A DNA stretch of 27,578 nucleotides from JAWLGJ01 sp041685145 (GTDB taxonomy: Bacteria > Pseudomonadota > Alphaproteobacteria > Rhodospirillales > Magnetospirillaceae): assembly GCA_041685145.1 (NCBI GenBank), contig JAWLGJ010000038.1, forward strand, positions 1 through 27,578, given 5' to 3'. Position 1 is the stretch's first letter. The number at the start of each line of letters is the position of its first letter. Made by a program: the position numbers and the translations under genes. A model generated the notes under the pieces. It was not told where the DNA came from. It worked only from the letters and a program-made list of their open reading frames with translations, and made no database searches. Of this stretch, positions 7,796-13,978 are shown piece by piece.

Positions 7796-8092
7796 ATGAA
7801 GGCGCGCATCTATCGCATGGCCAAGTCGGCAACCCAGTCCGGGCCGGGGGTCGGACGGCACTGGACCTTTGAATTCGAGCCGCGCACGGGCCGCGAAATC
7901 GACCCCCTGATGGGCTGGGTCAGCTCGCGCGACACCACCCGGCAGATACGCCTGCGCTTCGATTCCAAGGAGGAAGCCGTCGCCTATGCCGAGCGGCGCG
8001 GCTATGAATACGAGGTGATCGAGGACAACGTCCGCACCGAGATCCGGCCGAAGAGCTACGCCGACAATTTCCGTTTCGACCGCGTGATCTGA
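7796..8092 (+). CDS. NDUFS4-like accessory subunit of respiratory complex I
   Basis: A 98-residue protein of the ETC complex I subunit family, homologous to mitochondrial NDUFS4. The family hallmarks are visible: ARIYRMAKSATQSG at the start, WTFEFEP and DPLMGW, the block DTTRQIRLRFDSKEEAVAYAERRGYEYEV, and the basic end RPKSYADNF. It is a soluble accessory subunit that stabilises NADH:ubiquinone oxidoreductase at the membrane arm junction. Such subunits occur in alphaproteobacteria such as Paracoccus as well as in mitochondria. The ATG at 7796 has GCGAGGAA before it, so the longer frame from within the tRNA is rejected. The gene lies 24 bp after tRNA-Pro and ends 7 bp before tRNA-Arg, which suggests one transcript cut by tRNA processing. 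Confidence 0.93.
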   Translation: MKARIYRMAKSATQSGPGVGRHWTFEFEPRTGREIDPLMGWVSSRDTTRQIRLRFDSKEEAVAYAERRGYEYEVIEDNVRTEIRPKSYADNFRFDRVI

Positions 8093-8099
8093 GGACACC

Positions 8100-8176
8100 G
8101 ACCCCGTAGCTCAGCTGGATAGAGCATCTGCCTTCTAAGCAGACGGTCGCAGGTTCGAGTCCTGCCGGGGTCGCCA
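8100..8176 (+). tRNA. tRNA-Arg(TCT)
   Basis: A 77-nt cloverleaf. The acceptor GACCCCG pairs with CGGGGTC, the anticodon stem TCTGC/GCAGA encloses loop CTTCTAA with anticodon TCT at 8134-8136, and the T arm contains GGTTCGAGTCC. CCA is encoded at 8174-8176. No separate promoter or downstream terminator is obvious. Confidence 0.96.
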
Positions 8177-8190
8177 GTCTCCGCCTTCTC

Positions 8191-8619
8191 CTACCCCCGC
8201 ACCACCAGCACCGAGCATTGCGCGTGGCGGACGACGCGGGCGGCGTTGGGGCCCAGCAGGTAGTCGCGCAGTTCCGGGCGGTGCGCGCCCAAGACGATCA
8301 GGTCGGCCTTCACCTGCCGCGCCACGCGCAGCACGGTTTCATAGACATTGCCCTCGCCGACGATGTGCTGCACGGGAACGCCCTCGGGGACATGCTGGTT
8401 CACCCGCTCCTTCAGCCGCTCCATCGCCTTGGCGGTCATCTGGCGTTCATAGCCCTTGGGGAAGAACTGGCCGACGATGCTCATGCCGAAATCGGGCATG
8501 ACGGTCAGGACGTGAAGCTGCGCGCCGGAGGCGCGGGCCTGGTGGACGGCGGCGGGAAGCGTCTTCTGCCAGTCGACCTCCGCCTCCAGGTCGACGGCGA
8601 TCAGGATTTCCGTATACAT
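8191..8619 (-). CDS. Universal stress protein (UspA family), TRAP-associated
   Basis: A 142-residue UspA-fold protein with a Rossmann-like alpha/beta layout. It begins MYTEILIAVDLE and ends in DLIVLGAHRPELRDYLLGPNAARVVRHAQCSVLVVRG. The usual ATP-binding signature is GxxG-N9-G(S/T). Here the second Gly is Arg, the spacing is one residue shorter, and the last pair is G-P-N, so ATP binding may be weak or altered. The gene starts 17 bp after the permease stop on the same strand, so it is the last gene of the TRAP operon. TRAP-linked Usp proteins such as TeaD of the ectoine system are thought to modulate transport. Function here is inferred from that context. Confidence 0.9.
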   Translation of the reverse strand: MYTEILIAVDLEAEVDWQKTLPAAVHQARASGAQLHVLTVMPDFGMSIVGQFFPKGYERQMTAKAMERLKERVNQHVPEGVPVQHIVGEGNVYETVLRVARQVKADLIVLGAHRPELRDYLLGPNAARVVRHAQCSVLVVRG

Positions 8620-8636
8620 CGCTGTGTCTGCCCTCC

Positions 8637-11246
8637 TCAGGCCCGCACGCGCGCCGGGCTCGCCTCGGCGGCCGCCTGCCGCCCGCGCCGGCGCCACTGC
8701 GCCAGCACGACGACGCCCAGCAGCAGCAGGCCGGGGATGTAGAACCATTCCTTCGCCGGGCGGTCGGCGGGCATCAGCACCTCCTGTACCCGCCAGCCCA
8801 TTTCGACGCCGACGCGGTCGGCCTGGGTGCCGAAGGTGACCATCTGCACGCTCATCGCCCCGCCCTCCTCCAGCGGCGGCGCCAGCATCAGGCCGGCCTG
8901 CATCAGGCGCTGCTGGCCCGGCCCCTCGGGCCCCATCCGCAGCACCACCACCCGGTCGACGTCGCGCCCCTCGACGGTGGAGCCGACCACCCGCAGGTTG
9001 AGGTGCCCACCGGGCGGCAGCGCCTCGGCAACCTCGTATGCCTGCCCGGCCGGCAGGTGCTCCCAGGGGTCGGCGACCTTGTCCATCCAATAGCCGGGGC
9101 GGAACAGGGTGAAGGCGATCAGCAGCAGCGCCGCCGTCTCCCACAGGCGGCTGCGCACCAGGAACCATCCCTGCGTCGCCGCCGCGAACAACAGCATCGC
9201 CGTCGCCGCCCCGAACACCGTCAGCGCCAGGTCCAACGGCCCCTCGATGCCGATCAGCAACAGCTTGGTGTTGAAGATGAACAGGAAGGGCAGAATCGCC
9301 GTGCGGATATCGTAGGTGAAGCCCTGGATACCGGTGCGGATCGGGTCGCTGCGGGCGATGGCGGCGGCGGCGAAGGCGGCCAGGCCCACCGGCGGCGTGT
9401 CGTCGGCGAGAATGCCGAAATAGAACACGAACAGGTGCACGGCGATCAACGGCACGATCAGCCCGTTTTCGGCGCCGATGGTGACGATCACCGGCGCCAT
9501 CAGGCTGGAAACCACGATGTAGTTGGCCGTTGTCGGCAGCCCCATCCCCAGGATCAGGCTGATGACGGCGGTGAACAGCAGCAGCAGCAGGATATTGCCG
9601 CCGGAGATGAACTCCACGAACTGGGTCATCACCAGCCCGATGCCGGTCAGGGTGACCGTGCCGACGATGACGCCGGCGGCGGCCGTGGCGACGCCGATGC
9701 CAATCATGTTGCGCGCGCCGTTGACCAGGCCGTGGAACAGATCCCACAGGCCGGCGAGGAACTCGGTGGCGATGTGGCCGTGGCGACGGAAGAAGGCTTT
9801 CATCGGCCGGTGGGTGACGACGATGAGCATCATGAACACCGCCGCCCAGAAAGCCGACAGGCCGGGCGACAGCCGCTCGACCACCAGCGACCACACCAGC
9901 ACCACCACCGGCAGCAGGAAATACAGCCCCGCCTTGATGGTCGGCCCCGGGTCGGGCAACTCCTCGATCTGTTCGCTGGGTTCGAGTTCGGGAAAGCGGG
10001 TGGCGTACCAGACCAGCCCCACATACGCCGCGGCGGCCGCCACCGCGATGATGGCCGAGGCCGCGCCGCCGAAGACGCCCTTGACCCAGCCGATGCCGTA
10101 ATAGACCAGCGCACCCAGCACGATCAGGCCGACAAAGGTCGTCATGAATCCGAACAGGGCGCTGAGGAACGTGCGCTCGTGACGGCGAGGCAGACCCTCC
10201 ATCCCCGCCTTCAGCGCCTCAAGATGGACGATGTAGACCAGGGCGGCATACGAGATCAGTGCCGGCAGCAGGGCGTGCTTGATGACCTCGACATAGGATA
10301 TCCCGACGAACTCCACCATCAGGAAGGCCGCGGCCCCCATCACCGGAGGCGTCAATTGGCCGTTGGTCGAGGACGCCACCTCCACCGCCCCCGCCTTGTA
10401 GCCGGGGAAGCCGACCTTTTTCATCAGCGGGATGGTGAAGGTGCCGGTGGTGACGACGTTGGCGATCGACGAACCGGAGATGATGCCGGTCATGCCCGAG
10501 GACACCACCGCCGCCTTCGCCGGGCCACCGCGCATGTGCCCCAGCAGCGAAAACGCGACGCGGATGAAATAGTTGCCGGCGCCGGCCCGTTCCAGCAGCG
10601 CCCCGAAGAGCACGAACAGGAACACCATGCTGGTCGACACCCCCAGGGCGACGCCGAAGACGCCCTCGGTGCCCAGCCAATAGTGCGACATGCCCTTGGA
10701 CAGCGAGGCGCCCTTGTGGGCGATGACGTCGGGCATCCAGGGCCCCAGGAAGGTATAGCCGAGGAAGATCACCGCCACGACCATCAGCGGCGGCCCCAAG
10801 GCGCGGCGGGTGGCCTCCAGCAGAAACAGCAGCCCGGCGACGCCCACGACCACATCCACATCCATCGGCCGTCCCGGCCGCTGTGCCAGCGAATCGTAGA
10901 ACAGGAACAAGTAACCGGCGCAGAAGGCGCCGGCGAGAGCGAACAGCCAATCCTGGACCGGAATGCGTTCGCGCGGCGATCGCTTCAGGGCCGGATAGGC
11001 GGTGAACGCCAGGAAGACGGCGAAGGCCAGATGGATCGACCGCGCCTCGGTATCATTGAGCACGAAGACATTGAACACGAAAGGCAGTGGCGAGGCGTAC
11101 CAAAGCTGAAACAGGGACCACGCCAGCGCCGTGCCGACCAGGACGCGGCCGGCAAGCCCTTCCGGCTGCCGCGCCCCCGTCTCCACCTGGGCCACCATGT
11201 CCTCAAGCCCCCGGCGGTCGACTTCAGCCTCCTTGCCGTCGCTCAT
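8637..11246 (-). CDS. TRAP transporter permease, fused 4TM/12TM, with DUF3394
   Basis: An 869-residue inner-membrane protein. About 45 cytoplasmic residues are followed by the small-subunit (DctQ-like) helices. The DctM-like core then has the marker blocks GVSTSMVFLFVLFGALLERAG, SSGMTGIISGSSIANVVTTGTFTIPLMKKVGFPGYKAGAVE and LILGMGLPTTANYIV. A DUF3394 domain from about residue 680 ends in one more helix (YIPGLLLLGVVVLAQW) and a basic tail. This fusion is the usual partner of TAXI-type solute-binding proteins and imports carboxylates or other organic anions with a sodium or proton gradient. It lies 72 bp after the binding-protein gene, with a strong hairpin in the gap, and 17 bp before the Usp gene. 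The substrate is not evident. Confidence 0.95.
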   Translation of the reverse strand: MSDGKEAEVDRRGLEDMVAQVETGARQPEGLAGRVLVGTALAWSLFQLWYASPLPFVFNVFVLNDTEARSIHLAFAVFLAFTAYPALKRSPRERIPVQDWLFALAGAFCAGYLFLFYDSLAQRPGRPMDVDVVVGVAGLLFLLEATRRALGPPLMVVAVIFLGYTFLGPWMPDVIAHKGASLSKGMSHYWLGTEGVFGVALGVSTSMVFLFVLFGALLERAGAGNYFIRVAFSLLGHMRGGPAKAAVVSSGMTGIISGSSIANVVTTGTFTIPLMKKVGFPGYKAGAVEVASSTNGQLTPPVMGAAAFLMVEFVGISYVEVIKHALLPALISYAALVYIVHLEALKAGMEGLPRRHERTFLSALFGFMTTFVGLIVLGALVYYGIGWVKGVFGGAASAIIAVAAAAAYVGLVWYATRFPELEPSEQIEELPDPGPTIKAGLYFLLPVVVLVWSLVVERLSPGLSAFWAAVFMMLIVVTHRPMKAFFRRHGHIATEFLAGLWDLFHGLVNGARNMIGIGVATAAAGVIVGTVTLTGIGLVMTQFVEFISGGNILLLLLFTAVISLILGMGLPTTANYIVVSSLMAPVIVTIGAENGLIVPLIAVHLFVFYFGILADDTPPVGLAAFAAAAIARSDPIRTGIQGFTYDIRTAILPFLFIFNTKLLLIGIEGPLDLALTVFGAATAMLLFAAATQGWFLVRSRLWETAALLLIAFTLFRPGYWMDKVADPWEHLPAGQAYEVAEALPPGGHLNLRVVGSTVEGRDVDRVVVLRMGPEGPGQQRLMQAGLMLAPPLEEGGAMSVQMVTFGTQADRVGVEMGWRVQEVLMPADRPAKEWFYIPGLLLLGVVVLAQWRRRGRQAAAEASPARVRA

Positions 11247-11279
11247 ACTCCACCCTCGTGTCCCACGCTCCGGAAAGGG

Positions 11280-11310
11280 CCGGCCCCGCGCCCGGCGAGC
11301 GCGGGGCCGG
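11280..11310 (-). terminator. Intercistronic hairpin between binding-protein and permease genes
   Basis: A perfect 11-bp GC stem (11280-11290 with 11300-11310) and a 9-nt loop in the gap after the binding-protein stop. The T tract after it on the reverse strand is short, so partial termination or 3' protection of the binding-protein mRNA is more likely than a full stop. That would give the usual excess of binding protein over permease. Confidence 0.6.
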
Positions 11311-11318
11311 AACCGTCA

Positions 11319-12299
11319 TCAGTTACCGGCGGCCGGCAGCAGACCGGCTTCGCGGTAGTAACGTTCGGCACCGGCGTGTAGCGGCGCCGACAGCGAGGCC
11401 GTCACCATCTCCTCCTTCTCGAGGGCGGCAAAGGCCGGGTGCAGTTGCCGGAAGTCGTCGAAGTTCTCGAACACCGCCTTGACCAGCGTGTAGACGGCAT
11501 CCTCCGACACGTCGGTCGAGGCGACGAAGGTGGCGCGCACGCCGAAGGTGGTGGTGTCGTCGGGATTGCCGCGATACATGCCGCCGGGGATGGTGGCCAT
11601 CGAGTAATAGGGATTCTCGTCCACCAGCGCGCGAACGGCGTCGTTGTCGACGTCAACCAGCACGGAATCGCACGAGGTCGTCGCCTCCATGATCGAACCG
11701 TTGGGGTGGCCCACGGTGAAGACGATGGCGTCGACCTTGTTGTCGCACAGCGCCTGGGCCTGCTCGGCGGACTTCAGCTCGGAGGCAAGCGCGAAATCGT
11801 CCATGCTCCAGCCCATCGTCTCCATCAGCACCTCCATCGTGCCGCGCTGGCCCGAGCCCGGATTGCCGACATTCACCCGCTTGCCCTTCAGATCCTCGAA
11901 GGTGGAGATATCGGCGTCGGCGCGGGCGACGACGTTGAAGGGTTCCGGGTGCACCGAAAACACCGCCCGCAGGCCCTCGTGCGCCCCCTGGTCCTCGAAG
12001 CGCGAGGTGCCGTTATAGGCATGATACTGCCAGTCCGACTGAACGACGCCGAAATCCAGCTCGCCCTGGCGGATGGCGTTGAGATTGTAGATCGAGCCGC
12101 CCGTGCTCTCGGCGGAACAACGGATGCCGTGCTCGGCGCGGTTCTGGTTCACCAGCCGACAGATGGCGCCGCCGGTCGGGTAATAGACGCCGGTGACACC
12201 GCCGGTTCCGATGGTGATGAACTCATCCTGCGCCTGGGCCGTGCCGGCGACGCCGGCCATCAGGCCCGCGGCCAGGGAATATGCTACCAGCTTCTTCAT
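11319..12299 (-). CDS. TAXI family TRAP transporter solute-binding protein
   Basis: A 326-residue periplasmic binding protein. The signal peptide (MKKLVAYSLAAGLMAGVAGTAQAQ) should be cut after AQA. The mature start FITIGTGGVTGVYYPTGGAICRLVN is the typical TAXI opening. GSIYNLNAIRQGELDFGVVQSDW, VNVGNPGSGQRGTMEVL and FTVGHPNGSI also match the family. It captures an organic solute and hands it to the fused permease encoded next. The ATG at 12299 has GGAGAGG 6-12 bases upstream and starts the signal peptide, so the longer reading from further upstream is rejected. The rpiR-type gene lies 118 bp upstream on the same strand, and the gap could hold the operon promoter. The ligand cannot be told from sequence. 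Confidence 0.95.
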   Translation of the reverse strand: MKKLVAYSLAAGLMAGVAGTAQAQDEFITIGTGGVTGVYYPTGGAICRLVNQNRAEHGIRCSAESTGGSIYNLNAIRQGELDFGVVQSDWQYHAYNGTSRFEDQGAHEGLRAVFSVHPEPFNVVARADADISTFEDLKGKRVNVGNPGSGQRGTMEVLMETMGWSMDDFALASELKSAEQAQALCDNKVDAIVFTVGHPNGSIMEATTSCDSVLVDVDNDAVRALVDENPYYSMATIPGGMYRGNPDDTTTFGVRATFVASTDVSEDAVYTLVKAVFENFDDFRQLHPAFAALEKEEMVTASLSAPLHAGAERYYREAGLLPAAGN

Positions 12300-12360
12300 G
12301 TCCACCTCTCCGCGATTGGACGTTACGATCGACGACAGCGATGCTGCCGCCGCCTCCATT

Positions 12361-12384
12361 GCCGGGCGGCCGCGGCCTTCCGGC
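12361..12384. promoter_or_regulatory. Imperfect 24-bp inverted repeat between rpiR-type and TAXI genes
   Basis: Twelve bases on each side of the centre match in 10 of 12 positions, about 62-85 bp upstream of the binding-protein ATG and 34 bp after the regulator stop. It could be an operator for the transport operon or a terminator stem of the regulator gene. There is no T tract, so I cannot decide. Confidence 0.35.
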
Positions 12385-12417
12385 AAACCTCAACCCGTTG
12401 CGGCGCTGCGCCGGTCA

Positions 12418-13317
12418 TTATTCGCCGTTATCACGCCAGTAGGCCTCCAGCCCCGCAAGCTGGCGTTCGTTCTCGCTGATGGTCGCCAGCGCCGCCTCGT
12501 CGGCGCCGGCAACCAGCACCGCCAACAGGCCCTGCGCCATCGACAGCGCCGGCACCAGCGATTGAAAAAGGCTGGGGCTTTCCGCCAGCACCGTCAATGC
12601 GTGCTGCGCGGAACGTGCCACCGGCGAGGCCATGCTGTCGGTGACGGCCAGAACCGTCGCCCCTTCGCGGGCGGCGAATTCGACCGCCAGCACCGTCTCC
12701 CTGGTATATGGGCGCACACTGAAGGAAAGCAGCACATCACCGGCACCGATACCGCGCAGGCCGTCGAACAGGGTGCCGCCGACGCCGGTCACCAACAGGG
12801 CGTTGCCGCGCAGCATTCGGTAGGCGTAATGAAAGTAGTAGGCCACCGCAAAGGAACTGCGCAGCCCCAGCACATAGACCTGCCGCGCCCCCAACAGCGA
12901 TTGCCGGAAGGCGGCGACGGTCTCGGCCGGCACGCGGCCCACCGTCTCGTGCAGGGCCGCCATATCGGCGCGGATGACATCGCGCAGCACCCGGTCGGCG
13001 CCCGCGGAATTGTCGCCGCGGCGGCGCAGGCGGCGGGCGCGGGCGGCGTATTCGGTCCGCCCGCGTAGCCAGTGCCGATAGGGCGCGCGCAATTCATCGA
13101 AGCCGCCATAGCCAAGGGCGCGGGCCAGGCGCACCATCGTCGAGGGATTGACGCCGGCGTGCTCGGCAAGCTGGCGCATCGACTGCAGGGCCAGATCCTC
13201 GGGATTGTCGAGGATGAACCGCGCCGCCTGCCGCAGTTGCGGGCTCAATCCGTCATAGGCGCCGCGAATACGTTCGGAAACGGCGGTGACGTCCGCGCCC
13301 TCGGATTTCTCGCTCAA
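12418..13317 (-). CDS. RpiR/MurR-type transcriptional regulator (HTH + SIS)
   Basis: A regulator of about 299 residues. An N-terminal HTH_6 domain (roughly residues 8-80) contains LRQAARFILDNPEDLALQSMRQLAEHAGVNPSTMVRLARALGYGGFDELR. A C-terminal SIS sugar-phosphate-binding fold (about 125-255) contains ARQVYVLGLRSSFAVAYYF and GAGDVLLSFSVRPYTRETVLAVEFAAREGATVLAVTDS. Such regulators sense phosphorylated metabolites. It is the first gene of the reverse-strand TRAP locus and probably controls it. The likely start is TTG at 13317, with GGGAGG about 11 bases upstream. A -10-like TACAAT on the reverse strand at 13361-13356 leaves no other in-frame start downstream of the predicted transcript start. 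The longer open frame upstream is not convincing. Confidence 0.88.
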   Translation of the reverse strand: MSEKSEGADVTAVSERIRGAYDGLSPQLRQAARFILDNPEDLALQSMRQLAEHAGVNPSTMVRLARALGYGGFDELRAPYRHWLRGRTEYAARARRLRRRGDNSAGADRVLRDVIRADMAALHETVGRVPAETVAAFRQSLLGARQVYVLGLRSSFAVAYYFHYAYRMLRGNALLVTGVGGTLFDGLRGIGAGDVLLSFSVRPYTRETVLAVEFAAREGATVLAVTDSMASPVARSAQHALTVLAESPSLFQSLVPALSMAQGLLAVLVAGADEAALATISENERQLAGLEAYWRDNGE

Positions 13318-13349
13318 TGCGGACCAAGCCTCCCTGGCGCCGTAAATTC

Positions 13350-13363
13350 GAAACAATTGTAAC
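13350..13363 (-). promoter_or_regulatory. Palindrome and -10 element of the rpiR-type gene
   Basis: ACAATTGT at 13353-13360 is a perfect palindrome in an AT-rich patch. It extends imperfectly to 14 bp with G and C at the ends. It overlaps a -10-like TACAAT on the reverse strand, about 40 bp before the TTG start. The position fits autoregulation by an RpiR-type dimer. This is inference from symmetry and location. Confidence 0.4.
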
Positions 13364-13446
13364 ACAAACACATAACGCCGATATATTCGTGTCGTCCAGT
13401 GCCTTTCGCGGAATTCCCGTGGGCGGCGGGCGCGGGCTTTTCCCCC

Positions 13447-13475
13447 TTGAATCAGAATCGGCTGGATGCTAGATG
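13447..13475 (+). promoter_or_regulatory. Promoter of tRNA-Lys
   Basis: TTGAAT at 13447-13452, a 17-bp spacer and TAGATG at 13470-13475 predict a start near 13482, about 10 bases before the tRNA. The -10 closely resembles that of tRNA-Pro in this window. Confidence 0.65.
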
Positions 13476-13492
13476 ATCCGCCTCTCTCGGAG

Positions 13493-13568
<76 letters not shown>

Positions 13569-13575
13569 ATGCAAG

Positions 13576-13607
13576 CCCCTGAAACGCACCGCGTTTCAGG
13601 GGTTCTT
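13576..13607. terminator. Shared terminator of tRNA-Lys and the lysozyme-inhibitor gene
   Basis: A perfect 12-bp stem (CCCCTGAAACGC, loop ACC, GCGTTTCAGGGG) at 13576-13602 followed by TTCTT on the forward strand. GCAAG on the left and CTTGC on the right could lengthen the stem across a 2-nt bulge. The right arm contains the stop codon (13596-13598) of the convergent gene, so it may end both transcripts. Confidence 0.85.
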
Positions 13608-13940
13608 GCCGCCGTCCGCAGGCCTGCAAAGAGTGACTGCCCGCCCGGGGAAGGTCCAAAGGCTCGTCTCACCCTTCTCCCAGTACTCGTGTCCGTTGCT
13701 TGCGTAGCGGGCACCGGACGCCGCCCTCGCACGCCGCAGGACGATCTCCTCCCCTTCGAAGATGACCGTGACAGTGTGCCCGTCGGCTGCATGATCGACA
13801 CTCAGCCGCGTGCCGTCATCACATGTCACTGCCGTTTCTCCACCCCCGCCGCCGGCCCAGGCCGACCCGCCGAGGGCCAAAGCGACCAGCAAAGTTCCGG
13901 TCACGGCGGAAAGGCTGTGGTCAACGTTGCTCTCCGGCAT
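13596..13940 (-). CDS. Periplasmic MliC/PliC-type lysozyme inhibitor
   Basis: A 114-residue protein with a signal peptide (residues 1-29, cleavage near AWA-G) and a C-type lysozyme inhibitor domain. The key motif is ASGARYASNGHEYWEKGETSL, matching the family pattern SG-x-x-Y and W-x-KG, whose Ser and Lys insert into the lysozyme active site. Only two Cys are present, at the start (VTC) and end (VTLC) of the mature domain, and probably form a disulfide. There is no lipobox, so it should be soluble and periplasmic (PliC-like) rather than a lipoprotein (MliC). The ATG at 13940 has a strong GGGAGGAGG. It starts 38 bp after the SARP1 stop on the same strand and may share its transcript. Its stop codon lies inside the terminator stem. 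Confidence 0.87.
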   Translation of the reverse strand: MPESNVDHSLSAVTGTLLVALALGGSAWAGGGGGETAVTCDDGTRLSVDHAADGHTVTVIFEGEEIVLRRARAASGARYASNGHEYWEKGETSLWTFPGRAVTLCRPADGGKNP

Positions 13941-13978
13941 CCGCGCACCTCCTCCCGACGCCCCCGCGGCATCGGCGG

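Noticed and set aside
9003..11381. A 792-codon open frame on the forward strand
   Set aside because: It is antisense to the TRAP permease gene, is rich in His, Gln, Arg and Asp runs typical of mirrored GC-rich codons, and has no family resemblance.
12401..12413. CGGCGC-T-GCGCCG palindrome near the rpiR-type stop codon
   Set aside because: The centre is too short for a normal hairpin and there is no T tract; it is probably chance in GC-rich DNA.
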